A stretch of DNA of 64,000 bases from an uncultured Eubacteriales bacterium (GTDB lineage: Bacteria; Bacillota; Clostridia; Christensenellales; UBA1242). The stretch covers positions 62,001-126,000 of the forward strand of contig CARUPR010000001.1 of the NCBI GenBank assembly GCA_949077035.1. Reading direction: 5' to 3'. Below are positions 52,401 through 58,097 of this stretch, piece by piece. The notes below the pieces were generated by a model that searched no databases, was not told the origin of the DNA, and was given only the letters and a program-made list of their open reading frames with translations. The stretch's first letter is position 1. The number at the start of each line of letters is the position of its first letter. A program made the translations under genes and the position numbers.

Positions 52401-55400
52401 ACCATCAGTTGCACCAAATTGAGTTGAAGTATAAGTTACGCCATCATAATATGAAATATAGCAATTGTTAAGCATGGTAGAATTTTCATCAAAAACCACA
52501 CCTGCAACAGCGTTTTCTATGTTAAGAACAGCAAAGGAATAATCAATAACAAAATTTGAAGAGGCAGCTGCACCCGCAAAGGCACCAACTTGACCTGTTG
52601 TTGTTTCATTATTTACAGCCTTTAAAACTTTAAGATTATCTCTATCCTCTTTTGCCATTGAATAGTCATAAGCATAGCTATTTAAGAGCTGAGAATTGCC
52701 GCCCATTTGGCCAACAAGACCACCAACATAAAGACCGGTAAATGTATTCATTTGATAGCTTTCTGTCTCTGTGCCTGCTTCAAGATTATAAAATTCTACC
52801 ACAGAATTTTTTATGACACTATTGTTGACAGCTGCAATACCACCAACATAATTATTGCCTGTTATGGTCAAGCCAAGCACCCTTCCGCCGTCGATAGTTC
52901 CGGCATTTATTCCTGCAATACCACCAGCATTATAATTTGAAGTAAGAAGGCTTGCCCTTCTTCCATTTGTATCAATGGTGACATTTAAAATGCTTCCGCT
53001 GTTTTCATCGCAGACAAAACCGCTTCCGCTTACATCACCAATAAAAGTAATGTTTTTTACTACTGCATTTTTTTCAAGCTTTTGAGCAAAATTTTTGCCA
53101 TTAAGCTTGATTGTTATATTTGAATTTAAGCCTTGAAGACCACCTTTAAAAGAAACTATTGCATTTCTGTTTTCTCTTGAAAGGTCAAGATTGTTCATGA
53201 CGGTATAATATCTATCATCCCTCATATTAAGGAAGGAATTATTGTCATAGATTCTATAAGCATAATCAAAACTCTTTCCGTCAGCAATGGTAACTGGCAA
53301 TTTAATCAAAATTTCTGAAAAATAAACTTTTATGGATTTATCGATAGAAACATTTGATTTAAAGTATGCCTTTTGGATAAGCATATCATAATTGGCAGGT
53401 ATGCTTTCAGTTGAAATAAATTGAAATTGCTCTTGACCATTTTCGTCCATATAATAATACTTGACTTGCTTTCCATAAATAGCATCAGAAGGAAGAAGAT
53501 AAATATATCCTTTCATTCCATCTTTGATATCTTTTGCAAGGTTTATGGCAAGAGTATTGGCAGAAATTGAGTCGCTTACATTTACAAAACTTCTTAAATT
53601 GCCATTTTCGTCTGTCAAGATGTGTGCAATATTTTTATTTCTTGAATTTGTAGGATTGCTTTCTAAAAGCAGATATTGTGCTGAAGTGTCATTCACCTCA
53701 AAATATAAGCCATCAGCATCATAATTTTTTAATTTTAAACTTTCAATACGTTGAGCATTTCTGATTGTGATATTTATAAACTCAGAAATGTCATAAAGTT
53801 TATCACCATTATCATCATAGATGACATAGTGCACAAAGAGTGTATCGGTAAAAATATGTGAATCAAAGTTTGAAATTGATACAATGTTGAAAGAAATTTC
53901 CTCTTGAGATATAGAAATCTGCTCAACACTATATCTTCCATTTTCCCATGTAATAATGCCATCTTCCGCACTACCAATCTGTCTTCCCATCTTGTTTGTG
54001 ACAAACTCGATGTTTGATTTAGCGGCATGAGTTATGCCATCTTTGGCAAACTTAATATTGATTGTTTGATAGGTCAAATCCTTATCTTCATCAGAAACGG
54101 TATCATTAGAAAATATAGAAACATTCTTGTTTGCATCTGGATAAACATTCATGCTTTCAGGCACAACAAGACTTTCAATATAAATTACGCGAATAAATGT
54201 TACATTTCCGTTTTCATCAGCATTTTCAACACCCTTTCCAGTGAAGGCAACCACTGCATAAGTAGAGCCCTCGCCCTTTGTGATGATTGACTTATTGTTG
54301 CTAGAGAAAAATGCAATGTTGCTGCTGTTTGAATTGTCTAAAGCAGTTCTGATAACCCTTACTGCACCATCTTCACTATTCATCAAATTTTTAAATTCAT
54401 CAAGTGCCATTTGTTCGGCATTGAAATCAAAGAAACCGACAGAGATATTCGCAACAGCAGATATGCCATTTACCGAATTGTATGTATAAGAAATTGGAGT
54501 TGTTTTGTTATTTTTTACAATCAGCTTTGAAAGGCTGGAATAATGAGAACCTGAAATTTGGGTACCATTGATATTGTAGAGTTTGTTTGAAAGCTCGCTA
54601 TCTATGATTGAGTTTGAAGAATATTCACCAGTTTCTTCATCCACCACATCAACATACATAGCAGCATCTTTTAAAGGAAGGAAGATATCAATATTATAGC
54701 TGTTACTTGCAAGCCCATTGCTATGAACAATCTGATATTTATCAACCGCAGTCACACCATAACTTGATGGTAAAAGTGTGAAAGAAACCTCAAATGTCAC
54801 ACTTTCTTCATCGTGTTCTACCTCGGTAATTGCATCAAAATTTACATACTTTCCACCATTTACGATAGAAAGACCATCAATTGTGGTTTGTCCCTTCAAT
54901 TTAAGTTGTCTTGAATATGTTGCCTGATTTTTGCTACTATCAACTCTAAATTCTGCATTATTAAAACCAAAATCATTTAAAGTTGCACTCTTTACAAGTC
55001 TAAGATTGAAAGAAGTTGATACATCTTTGTTATCCTGACTTGTAAATGTAATGGTATAGCCAGTGACTATTTGTTCTCTCAAAGCACCCGCTTTAAGATA
55101 GATAGTTTTTGCTGTAAGCATGTTGGCATCACTGGTGAAATAATCACCATTTTCAGGATTTTCTTGCAATATTGCCTGTGTCCAAACATTGCCATTCTTT
55201 TCATCACGATACCAAACTTCTACAGGGCAGCCGTCTGCAACAACGCCACCTTCTGGCACAGTTCTTGAAATGTTGATTGAATACTTATTTGATGCGTCGA
55301 TTACTGTTGTAGGTGTGATAGAAACATCAAATCTTTGACCATTAATTGAAGTCCCTTTTCCGTCAACATAAGTTGTATAAAGTGTTTGAATGGTATTTTT

Positions 55401-56483
55401 TACATCAGAAGTCCCTTCTGTGGAAATTGTAATACCATTCACCATCTCTCTAGCTTGGATTATGATAGGATTCAATTCCATTGTATCAACAAAATAGTTG
55501 TAATTTGAATATCCAACCTCAAAACCAATGAGATAATCTTTGTTTATATTTGATTTATCCTTACTTGCATAAACAATAAAGAGAGGTTTATTGTCAATAG
55601 TGCCATGCCTTAACACCTGAATGTCATCTGATGGTCTGCCATCTTTTGTTGTAACATAAGGTGTGATATCAAGTGTTCCATTAAAATCAACAGCGATATA
55701 ACCTTGATATTCGTTTGCACTTGGGATGTTTGGCACAATGTTAAATTTATTATTTTTATCATTTATCTCTTGAAAATCTTGGTTTTGACTGTAAGAGAAT
55801 GAAAGATTTATATCTTCTTCAATTTTATCAATGACAGGAAGAGTTATGTTTGTAAACACACCCTTCTCTGTTGTTGCAACAAGTTTAACCTCATTGCCCT
55901 TAAATTCATCACTTATAGTCAAAACATCCTTCTCAAGCTCAAGCCCGATAATATCAAGCATATCACTTGCCAAAGTCCAAGTTATTGTCCTGCGACTTTT
56001 GTCTGAAGGAAGAAAAGATATAAGTTTTGTTTCAATAAGTTTATTGCCAGTTCCACGAATGAGAAAATTATCCTTCCTTACCTGAATCTCTTCTTTTTGG
56101 GTCATAGAAGAAACTTCACTGAAAACATTTACATAAATCTTCTTTTGAATGTTGCCAGGAGTGCCCTTTACAACGATTTCAGCATCACCCTCTTCAAGCC
56201 CTTCAATCTTTATTTGAAATTTGGTATCAGAAAGACGAGTGGTTGAAACATTGATAATGTTTTCATATCCACCAACAGCTGTTGCGGTAACCGAGCCATC
56301 TTTGACACCAGAAAGCTGAGCAGTTACTATTTTAAAACTGCTGTCCTCATCTTCAGAATAAAGCTGAATAGCAACTGTATCCTGCGACAATGTCATAGAT
56401 GGATTTGTTTTGCCACAAGCAGAAAGAAGGCAAGCTCCAAATAAAATGAAGATTCCTAAAATGCTGACAATAAACTTTTTCAT
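37407..56483 (-). CDS. Giant GLUG-repeat surface lipoprotein, 6358 aa
   Basis: One open frame of 19 kb. The N-terminus MKKFIVSILGIFILFGACLLSACGK is a lipoprotein signal with lipobox LSAC; Cys23 would be lipidated and hold the protein on the outer face of the membrane. Residues about 30-1000 look like Ig-like (Big_2-type) beta domains. Several blocks resemble right-handed beta-helices with repeated G-N-G motifs: FDGNGHTI (near 2290), LYGNGFTI (near 2820), FDGQGNTI (near 4675), IIGNGYSI (near 6050). Around them are many GLUG-type repeats, e.g. YVGGLVGQMGG, YTGGLVGKLNTGAISNSY, YAGGIVGYIAGGSITGCY. A Gly-rich stretch lies near 6184-6261. No protease, sortase or catalytic motif is visible. GGAGGAG precedes the ATG. 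GLUG proteins are often adhesin-like; binding or scaffold function is inference. Confidence 0.95.
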   Translation of the reverse strand: MKKFIVSILGIFILFGACLLSACGKTNPSMTLSQDTVAIQLYSEDEDSSFKIVTAQLSGVKDGSVTATAVGGYENIINVSTTRLSDTKFQIKIEGLEEGDAEIVVKGTPGNIQKKIYVNVFSEVSSMTQKEEIQVRKDNFLIRGTGNKLIETKLISFLPSDKSRRTITWTLASDMLDIIGLELEKDVLTISDEFKGNEVKLVATTEKGVFTNITLPVIDKIEEDINLSFSYSQNQDFQEINDKNNKFNIVPNIPSANEYQGYIAVDFNGTLDITPYVTTKDGRPSDDIQVLRHGTIDNKPLFIVYASKDKSNINKDYLIGFEVGYSNYNYFVDTMELNPIIIQAREMVNGITISTEGTSDVKNTIQTLYTTYVDGKGTSINGQRFDVSITPTTVIDASNKYSINISRTVPEGGVVADGCPVEVWYRDEKNGNVWTQAILQENPENGDYFTSDANMLTAKTIYLKAGALREQIVTGYTITFTSQDNKDVSTSFNLRLVKSATLNDFGFNNAEFRVDSSKNQATYSRQLKLKGQTTIDGLSIVNGGKYVNFDAITEVEHDEESVTFEVSFTLLPSSYGVTAVDKYQIVHSNGLASNSYNIDIFLPLKDAAMYVDVVDEETGEYSSNSIIDSELSNKLYNINGTQISGSHYSSLSKLIVKNNKTTPISYTYNSVNGISAVANISVGFFDFNAEQMALDEFKNLMNSEDGAVRVIRTALDNSNSSNIAFFSSNNKSIITKGEGSTYAVVAFTGKGVENADENGNVTFIRVIYIESLVVPESMNVYPDANKNVSIFSNDTVSDEDKDLTYQTINIKFAKDGITHAAKSNIEFVTNKMGRQIGSAEDGIITWENGRYSVEQISISQEEISFNIVSISNFDSHIFTDTLFVHYVIYDDNGDKLYDISEFINITIRNAQRIESLKLKNYDADGLYFEVNDTSAQYLLLESNPTNSRNKNIAHILTDENGNLRSFVNVSDSISANTLAINLAKDIKDGMKGYIYLLPSDAIYGKQVKYYYMDENGQEQFQFISTESIPANYDMLIQKAYFKSNVSIDKSIKVYFSEILIKLPVTIADGKSFDYAYRIYDNNSFLNMRDDRYYTVMNNLDLSRENRNAIVSFKGGLQGLNSNITIKLNGKNFAQKLEKNAVVKNITFIGDVSGSGFVCDENSGSILNVTIDTNGRRASLLTSNYNAGGIAGINAGTIDGGRVLGLTITGNNYVGGIAAVNNSVIKNSVVEFYNLEAGTETESYQMNTFTGLYVGGLVGQMGGNSQLLNSYAYDYSMAKEDRDNLKVLKAVNNETTTGQVGAFAGAAASSNFVIDYSFAVLNIENAVAGVVFDENSTMLNNCYISYYDGVTYTSTQFGATDGFVFEGPNFKQYVNKGQPHLKDLMQDEFVSNVNYSVDTYKSINGYYNSLKVDSNNGILFNYALKDEIGELTTSELKDLNALNTISLTDLIGADKDSFNNNIIVSSSNSSVVKIVGSDLQILKTGSIKLTLASKHDVSLLKEINIKVVYALSDIMISWIDSVNRVDYVVDNSIITLQKTRSRAFITTLEKSQIFIGTLASAYELKVDENITLDIINSSNSGLAESEELVAVDDVSFAGFKVSASDRSVLTNFKVAPKIFDEAIFQNAVKEEFTRNFDIRPVEGVISFDISNKTLAITPSTNASQKVEIKTTNDSDSIYPVISYDGERLISSTLADDKNVLLYTLNGQDKAILKAFINKVGISENTDKADSNLKTYVYDVIFEINDEYRALVSQDMDFDVFFMSDSGNSSEEWGGTFTLALSRQKFNNIDVSNKKIKGSFYRHDSSNNIIEVHEVGNETSVLAPSNSSILQINVNPEFAYYDYVELSYSEATVSEAVNIEVMQRYDDSNTLFKRRNVGGGDIEEVGPVLRFYPKADEKGTLYYKLWINSTINKDSTLKFTAKFFDSNSNLIHFVNYFMTISYLAEPTITIDGANTAYIAKGAKSNVKIEVFADQTIDNLTLEGNTKGVSLSSLSKPVIDEVRGIKIYTATLYAFPDATAESDVFYIGAQVSRELNGFKEIKTVVSTAILVDFKVDGDNITINGNSEKNITIWQGVPKPINIEYNLIPEDYDVASTPEIEKAISELRKKRDLFSGAQYYPAKVDGEGSDKVYTPVENDELKKYNYFVNYKYVGENKDLQVQNLLDRLYFVNGNERISIKDNTIDKPFEYNFDEKTNSISFTGTKINTSVVLALKTYISAGGNTQDFETLFTINIDAYSDPDLPLLIKNAADFKKLNPSNFGENSTAHDYILTNDIILENFTPFDSSAINSFDGNGHTIYIKSYNVSNSNSTALNLALFNNVTDNTILKNVRVNLYNGGQITVDTFKFKDINIAGLAITNSGIITNCEVVSFYTDKTAMGEVDLLNYPATVKHNLPEGINVKYTNGENEEAIYLNGNTDDWSTQIAGLVLNNNGSITNSRVGGDSIVVIGDERNLNNSPTGETYATNQKLGVFNIIGQGNMAGLVLNNTNGNIASSFVKKIDMENQSDTTKYYTSGFVGINNSTINVSYVEGLPSSPDMPEYSDFAYEGSSIKSKKGYVVGFVYQNEGKINDCYSNVLIANSNSETSVYLASGFVYENRGIIENAYSASQIENSMNTQMNFSGVNSKGELLVEGEYINCYFFNKAYEDTEESTDNTTETQNKTGAVLIPTPDKESLFYGFAIASGANDGIWKVVKDQGIFLVSTDNVSVSHRYILYVENDGFEGVTGEDEKGKYILPYSTLVFTDTSIRIDTSLGGENNPIIITDAEDFVSVSGTSTSSYIREYFNSTVMWGTYRIVDNINLSDIANGDNVTVLPSSSKAFAGTLYGNGFTISGLSLATEERGVALGLFRSIEKRGRGAQPVVKNLNISLNQVDGSVVTMAGALAGYIKDSVVVGINVSFEENAILTGYNFAGGLAGFVIGDNTIKGIKVQNPNVIARTYLSDNTTDDNFFVSDEANKGPGSLQALRTDVGNNLNYNTNYSSSLIASLENYSYAGGVLGFVDNYRVNLPAFDINQSENFNIKNIRVSGTIYIEGQVVGGAFGLVGYQTIIRDVGVTIDGTSKSHIIATKYFAGGVIGQSFGSLNRIFADHDATTQDSIENNMSKFYLGDNSAPRGILDIFYLEGKNYSQRYIGGLVGVAYSGSMVISYSKLNVASPTTDYAGGVIGGLILKDTSPYQITVYENADYYTKYYMNEVYAIGDVRARSVTPEHEGDLTYAGGIVGQILGEASRVVMMSVNAFNYITTYNYQTKTYQAITDNQTNISQIYRVNFIVGQFAKIGQEGKIELDNVIYNETNNKNDYKSYINLVEFFDNSYDASSGGGEKYLPSIGVFESYYKNSKGGSVSLNLFGNIDARDENVFEKEGLGECYYLIESPRSYENSSVGWQYTNAGFLGSGVWNMANWEHDMNKLFPSIKYKRTSDVLYLDQYNVEEIFSKMQGTNATVYIRGLESKGSEVYGHIDLREYFEDHDTVIRRFAGKLVGGVYEVAPGEPVKIISDRNFIESVSIGFKVENVEVDYQTANGTGEIVVSIPDAKGKGGLFVLSDLDGCEIDGLTLNVDSPVIFKVSASSTNTDIGLVAANIANTNISRLKINSKKKDGYLVTIEEDGNFKNPKNGTLNAGLIAGRIELTDTALASKNIQVENIEIPCDIMTIIDGNYSIYNVATYFGVAQKAKEAAAYMLNFKLSAIKRARGNTDNASNPLIYIGNKCADATLNLGGYFGAIALSEEALPINNLQTNGEDALSTFVNFKLETEEKVGNLRVGGIFGFNQGNSTIDFNATDATMNLSLFVDGEVKTLNAGGLIGCQSGLFSVSGYKQIDFGVVGIENNEAKNDTLFKSNKNDFKQDYVPATGDERITPVSVKTAYIGGAVGYSNAELSISSKDLIINPISDNKVNNICVKASDVLAIGSVVGKSDAANLSIMGKIIASTEFKVSDDVAASIYAGGIVGNIDVGTITSGRKYEITGEGNNLIHFNGAVYSNVKNLVFGGILGQIDFANANDSLSLKNTAFGGVAKIYGNKINDGNVTAGGSIGSVNNKAEENIKANVEMAENYNYGDVFVEYDNSDDSSDESSTLGKKDYNLESYNFGGLIGDLSNVKYNIHNNYTITTSHNAKYQTISNTANALFGKSVLNDANDQWNSNYYNHAVVLANDEHGIDIGYVNGSYSNGYEAAFPSGGQQNSARENNNTNNLITSIISNKLGNTSSINKLNPGTVNVQNYRLKALNNETAKPFNGIRYYTISNDFKGQIQDVDANDNQTFDLENVAIIGDGNQIKYNKISGNINNNMETSALIKSLKGYSFAAGFALDVDVKYEKIDGGDTLDYVAPVVEAMYDNTIIYAINVRGTFDVGGEKTRTVSGIVGNLYSGRIFDCSTDLDITYRAGGISEEGESKKAGNVYGIAKTDDEEAESIGRIIENTYASGSIKTLISSNVYAFTNASSKTTLNNCYAINKLDLHDYTNQDDVNSGDKGIFGTAGTKNNCYADYDSLNYFKEVVKKNENRVVKVDAAVKTHSDLMNADTTEDGVTTYNPSVNFTGATNKWVCDYDFNYGYPTLKYPYLKTSSYTYLKESQTKRVRLGDKAFDSAKKIADENLYDNYIIENEYVRLENGQKPEEASSTKEAKSYYYIIPNLAILSKMADVGNDGLNGNFILRYDIDIANKVTGKDNTEYDDAKNIGNFTGKFDGQGNTIRHLDKTLFASINKTQTENSRANEISTQVINLRLTDATIITSLFAKEIENALVSNITLSGSLANNSAKIIGGLAETAKNSYIHAVTNMIDINVAGGDNLTAGGIVGKLINSQMKFCSNYGPINARAADGKTLMLGGLVGEVADEKTTNETLSSSTIDYSYNSTSVLGNYATQSAVVSTKGTFYTGGLVGKLNTGAISNSYNAGMIKSGNKSNGSYNSDGSVNGKSYAGGIVGYIAGGSITGCYNEGTVEALGQNPTTEWDWEYNGQKLTKLDITEAMVQNINLVLKQTSQQNVFAYGIGYKESNSTITNSFIRLNERQNDYSTIYANGSAAKINTIIFKDALNNILSDGQIAGLLSEGKDDDITQYTINRTHTMSSLSYVMGGIFGVIFGNIWQDQWYVYNYYKFRSEFSYQLPTLNNENISVRSVDSLGLPKSYVLKLSNKQNLTVTRTLIWDGAGGTYYNKLKRPPFVSELLSYQQKEVKGLSDRKDNDCFKTDVEDKDNNYLLYEYCMRNVVINYSRYVYGDKDENKTMISNDVIPTKENKNEIVFASKNDIKTACLSQEKEEAENIKDTTIAGKKFKFANQNNMKNAFMAGIYVVNETYTSSELPFIDNIDAYSIQVESLNENKNQSISAKINRVYRDENANATVIDYYVFDKEIIDATFKIKVSLDYTQTIEESLENLKYYYNDEKSIAVELFNLNFTPLKGYKLSYGNNMYCVVDNIDNNTMDKNINYIDGGIVRLAKESYVTENEPKDGDDYIYLVYANEDVDAAGNGKFVFVPNATLTDARGNRFTVNQIKDSENNNVFIKSDNFAKDVEIVIQKLLEAPYYSRYESEESDWITINDENGKFSESYNKISEEIYLNGNSITIGEAGGLQLNLTSLSPNKYSAHITSGNNQIEASYFNFKLKKKNDDTLVKYLESISSLSSFNFDIEDIEPDVLYEVSVEVFSTRLARQANMSESFDYQLVLEEMDDNRSKYYVDASFDLATKKTVINSYGKLYTKKQLVEDKNILLFVSKEEFENENHEKICRYNYSVCNTLILTKIVNENTGKTSYISYYDAKGLPKTEQDTYYIAKVINEEGEEDIVITSNVSSEEYLAIGAEDGWQKYKLKDGDKLIFIRETQNAEKNQYEMKVGNKLLDCLESSENLWVFGIHQDSIPELDIKNVYIPHVGKDSSASNLSEFIGNSFDALPEVNYFGDELLKISSFEETGSGTKEYKDYIYVNGAYNVLPELNYTGKLLCDIYDNPETKDNTERPVSSVRVPNISYKSASIPAYDSVSFELNYSNMIIDDDTIKSKYVQNDKNVEVYLRDKNESRLNCKAFISWSNGEDGECGEFHVTDTSAICDIILNQDISFIEGLSSKHNNLNIIGNGYSIKTNNNNPFINKLLGDVGSTSFMNNINILSEVYGQQSFLFNETSQENMNVILKNVSLYGSIINSDVSYEKGGQTYTKSAVFNDKVIIDGLKSYLSINACKNDENTFNLFADIAEFKNLEIGGIITLVNGKDGAKGGKDKDGTQGGNGMSLSLLLPNGNEKENIVTAKSSGIIIKGLGGNGGAGGYVVEKGKVKNGGGKGECSNVTGFEETEIGITVGKNTAGLTGYSQRYTLSTFVKNSIEFNQDSCNEVDTTYTKNEKYKEKKFAFGVGGYKVTQDGVSYKVTIDHKELFGLIAYHNKPSL

Positions 56484-56501
56484 ATCTCCTCCTCGTTTAA
56501 T

Positions 56502-56518
56502 ATCTGTAATTCTCAGAT
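56502..56518. promoter_or_regulatory. Inverted repeat in the giant-lipoprotein leader
   Basis: ATCTG-7-CAGAT just upstream of the SD, read in either direction. It could be an operator or an mRNA hairpin. The gap 56484-56856 is otherwise AT-rich without a gene; the best promoter I find (TTTACA-17-TTAATT on the minus strand, near 56524-56552) is weak. Confidence 0.35.
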
Positions 56519-56656
56519 AATTAAACCTAAAATTGATTTCGTGTAAACTGATAATTGCCTTATTAAAATTATAATTTTTTAGAGAAAATAAGTCAAATAA
56601 ATTTAGTATATATATAAAATATAATAATATATATCAGATTTAATCTACCCATCTAA

Positions 56657-56692
56657 AAATAAAAAAATACTCAAAAAAAGTTGAGTATTTGA
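56657..56692 (-). terminator. Terminator after the XRE gene cluster
   Basis: Minus strand AAATACTCAAC, T-rich loop, GAGTATTT, then T-run. It separates the three XRE genes from the giant lipoprotein gene, so the latter probably has its own promoter. Confidence 0.75.
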
Positions 56693-56754
56693 TAATTTGT
56701 AAAAAATGTAATAAAAATGACAAAAATTAGGCAAAAACAAGCAAAAATTTGATA

Positions 56755-56837
56755 TTTTGTCTTAATTTAAACCTAAAAATGCAAAAATATTTATAATTAA
56801 TAATAAGCAAAATTTTGTCTTAATTTAAACCTAAAAA
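56755..56837. repeat. 25-bp direct repeat upstream of the giant lipoprotein gene
   Basis: Identical 25-bp copies at 56755-56779 and 56813-56837 (offset 58 bp), each containing TTAAACCTAAAA. A third copy of just that 12-bp core lies at 56521-56532. The three sites fall between the last XRE gene and the giant gene. Confidence 0.7.
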
Positions 56838-56856
56838 ACAAAATTAATAAAAAACA

Positions 56857-57096
56857 TCAATAATCAATATTTTCATACTTAAAAACTTCATCATCAAAAA
56901 ATTCTTTCAATGACATATCAAATGCTTCTGCAACAACTCTTATTGTGGACAACTTAACATCCTTTGTTTTACCTTTAAACATAAATGTCAAAGTCTTTTC
57001 ACTTAAACAAGTTTTCTTTCTTAAAGCATACTCGCTTATATTGTTCAATTTCAACAATTGTTTTATTCTCTTTGCAACAGCTTCAACTAAATTCAT
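56857..57096 (-). CDS. XRE-family HTH regulator, 79 aa (third of three)
   Basis: A Cro/CI-type helix-turn-helix covers most of its length: RIKQLLKLNNISEYALRKKTCLSEKTLTFMFKGKTKDVKLSTIRVVAEAFDMSLKEFF. In this fold the turn-and-recognition segment is about residues 22-42. The tail SLKEFFDDEVFKYENIDY is shared with the two upstream paralogues. AAAGGA precedes the ATG. It is the promoter-distal member of a tandem trio and the closest to the giant lipoprotein gene. The target is unknown; a phage or plasmid origin is possible but no integrase or other phage gene is nearby. Confidence 0.88.
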   Translation of the reverse strand: MNLVEAVAKRIKQLLKLNNISEYALRKKTCLSEKTLTFMFKGKTKDVKLSTIRVVAEAFDMSLKEFFDDEVFKYENIDY

Positions 57097-57127
57097 ATTT
57101 TTCCTTTTTTATAGATTACACATTTTT

Positions 57128-57367
57128 TTAATAATCAATATTTTCATACTTAAAAACTTCATAATCAAAAAATTCTTTCAATGACATATCGAATGCTTCC
57201 GCAATAACCCTTATACTTGACAACCTTACATCTTTTGTTTTTCCTTTAAACATTGCCTGAAAAGTTGTTCTATCTAAACAAGTTATTTTCCCCAACCTAT
57301 ATCTTGACATCTTCTTTTCATCCAATAATTTTTTCACTCTTATAGTTACCGCTTCTGTTAATGTCAT
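57128..57367 (-). CDS. XRE-family HTH regulator, 79 aa (second of three)
   Basis: Same size and fold as its neighbours. I take MTLTEAVTIRVKKLL (ATG 57367) as the start because GAGGGG lies just before it; an ATG at 57391 would sit upstream of this SD. The recognition region (LGKITCLDRTTFQAMFKGKTKDVRL) differs from the paralogues, while the tail SLKEFFDYEVFKYENIDY differs by one residue. The last 70 or so bases of the three genes are nearly identical, which suggests recent duplication or gene conversion at the 3' ends. Confidence 0.88.
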   Translation of the reverse strand: MTLTEAVTIRVKKLLDEKKMSRYRLGKITCLDRTTFQAMFKGKTKDVRLSSIRVIAEAFDMSLKEFFDYEVFKYENIDY

Positions 57368-57429
57368 AATCCCCTCCTCATGCCAGCACAATTTTAGAGA
57401 ATTTTCATAAAGATATTAAAATAACATTT

Positions 57430-57669
57430 TTAATAATCAATATTTTCATACTTAAAAACTTCATCATCAAAAAATTCCTTCAATGACATATCAAACGCTT
57501 CTGCAACTCTAACAATTGTAGAAAACTTTACTTCTGTATTGACTTCGTTAAAAATATATCTCATTGTTGTATGAGATAATCCCGATAACTTTTCCAATTT
57601 ATATTTTGACATTTTTCTTTCATTTAATAATTTACTTACTCTCAAAGCAAATGCCTTATTTAAATTCAT
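57430..57669 (-). CDS. XRE-family HTH regulator, 79 aa (first of three)
   Basis: Promoter-proximal member of the trio. Its HTH (LLNERKMSKYKLEKLSGLSHTTMRYIFNEVNTEVKFSTIVRVAEAF) is the most divergent in the recognition helix, so it should bind a different DNA site, yet the C-terminal 18 residues match the paralogue at 56857 exactly. AAGGGG precedes the ATG. The gene diverges from the small acidic gene at 57794; their shared 124-bp gap carries the promoter of that gene. Confidence 0.88.
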   Translation of the reverse strand: MNLNKAFALRVSKLLNERKMSKYKLEKLSGLSHTTMRYIFNEVNTEVKFSTIVRVAEAFDMSLKEFFDDEVFKYENIDY

Positions 57670-57735
57670 AATACCCCTTTAAAATATAATAAAATATCAT
57701 TTATAAAATATAAGGAAGTTTCTTCGCTCTTATGC

Positions 57736-57764
57736 TTGACAATAATAGGATTATTTTTTACAAT
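57736..57764 (+). promoter_or_regulatory. Sigma-A promoter of the 73-aa gene
   Basis: TTGACA (57736-57741), 17 bp, TACAAT (57759-57764), then AAAAGGAGG and ATG 57794. Confidence 0.8.
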
Positions 57765-57793
57765 AAAAGCAAGATTATTCAAAAGGAGGAAAT

Positions 57794-58015
57794 ATGGAAA
57801 TAGTTGATTTAATTTATGAGGCATACCTCACCACGCATGATAAAGAATATTATAAAAGTGCAGAACTTATAAAACTTGAAGATGATTTTATAAATTCGCT
57901 ATCAGACAATCAAAAAGACATGCTTGCAAAACTTGAAAATATGGGTGAAGACGATTATAAAAAAATAATAAAATTTGTAATTGATTTTTATAAATCGATG
58001 TTAAGCCATAATTAA
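57794..58015 (+). CDS. Small acidic helical protein, 73 aa
   Basis: MEIVDLIYEAYLTTHDKEYY begins an acidic, wholly helical protein with no membrane segment. A consensus promoter, AAAGGAGGAAAT SD and a terminator after the stop argue that it is real. It lies divergent from the XRE trio, a position often taken by partners or targets of such regulators, but no family is recognised. It might be a small phage-type or regulatory protein; nothing in the sequence decides. Confidence 0.75.
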   Translation: MEIVDLIYEAYLTTHDKEYYKSAELIKLEDDFINSLSDNQKDMLAKLENMGEDDYKKIIKFVIDFYKSMLSHN

Positions 58016-58058
58016 AAAAGGATTGGCAAAAATAAAAATAATTTGTTTAAAATATATC

Positions 58059-58097
58059 AAAAATACGCAAAAAAGTTGATTTTTGCGTATTTTTTTA
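58059..58097 (+). terminator. Terminator after the 73-aa gene
   Basis: AAAATACGCAAAAA, loop GTTGA, TTTTTGCGTATTTTTTT: long stem with T-run. The -35 and spacer of the next promoter lie within this hairpin. Confidence 0.85.

Noticed and set aside
37407..56483. Several separate genes or a frameshifted assembly
   Set aside because: No stop interrupts the frame over 19 kb and the domain style continues across it; minus-strand frames inside it are short shadows.
56857..58015. Prophage remnant or toxin-antitoxin module
   Set aside because: XRE genes and a small acidic gene would fit, but there is no integrase, structural gene, toxin-like fold or attachment site.
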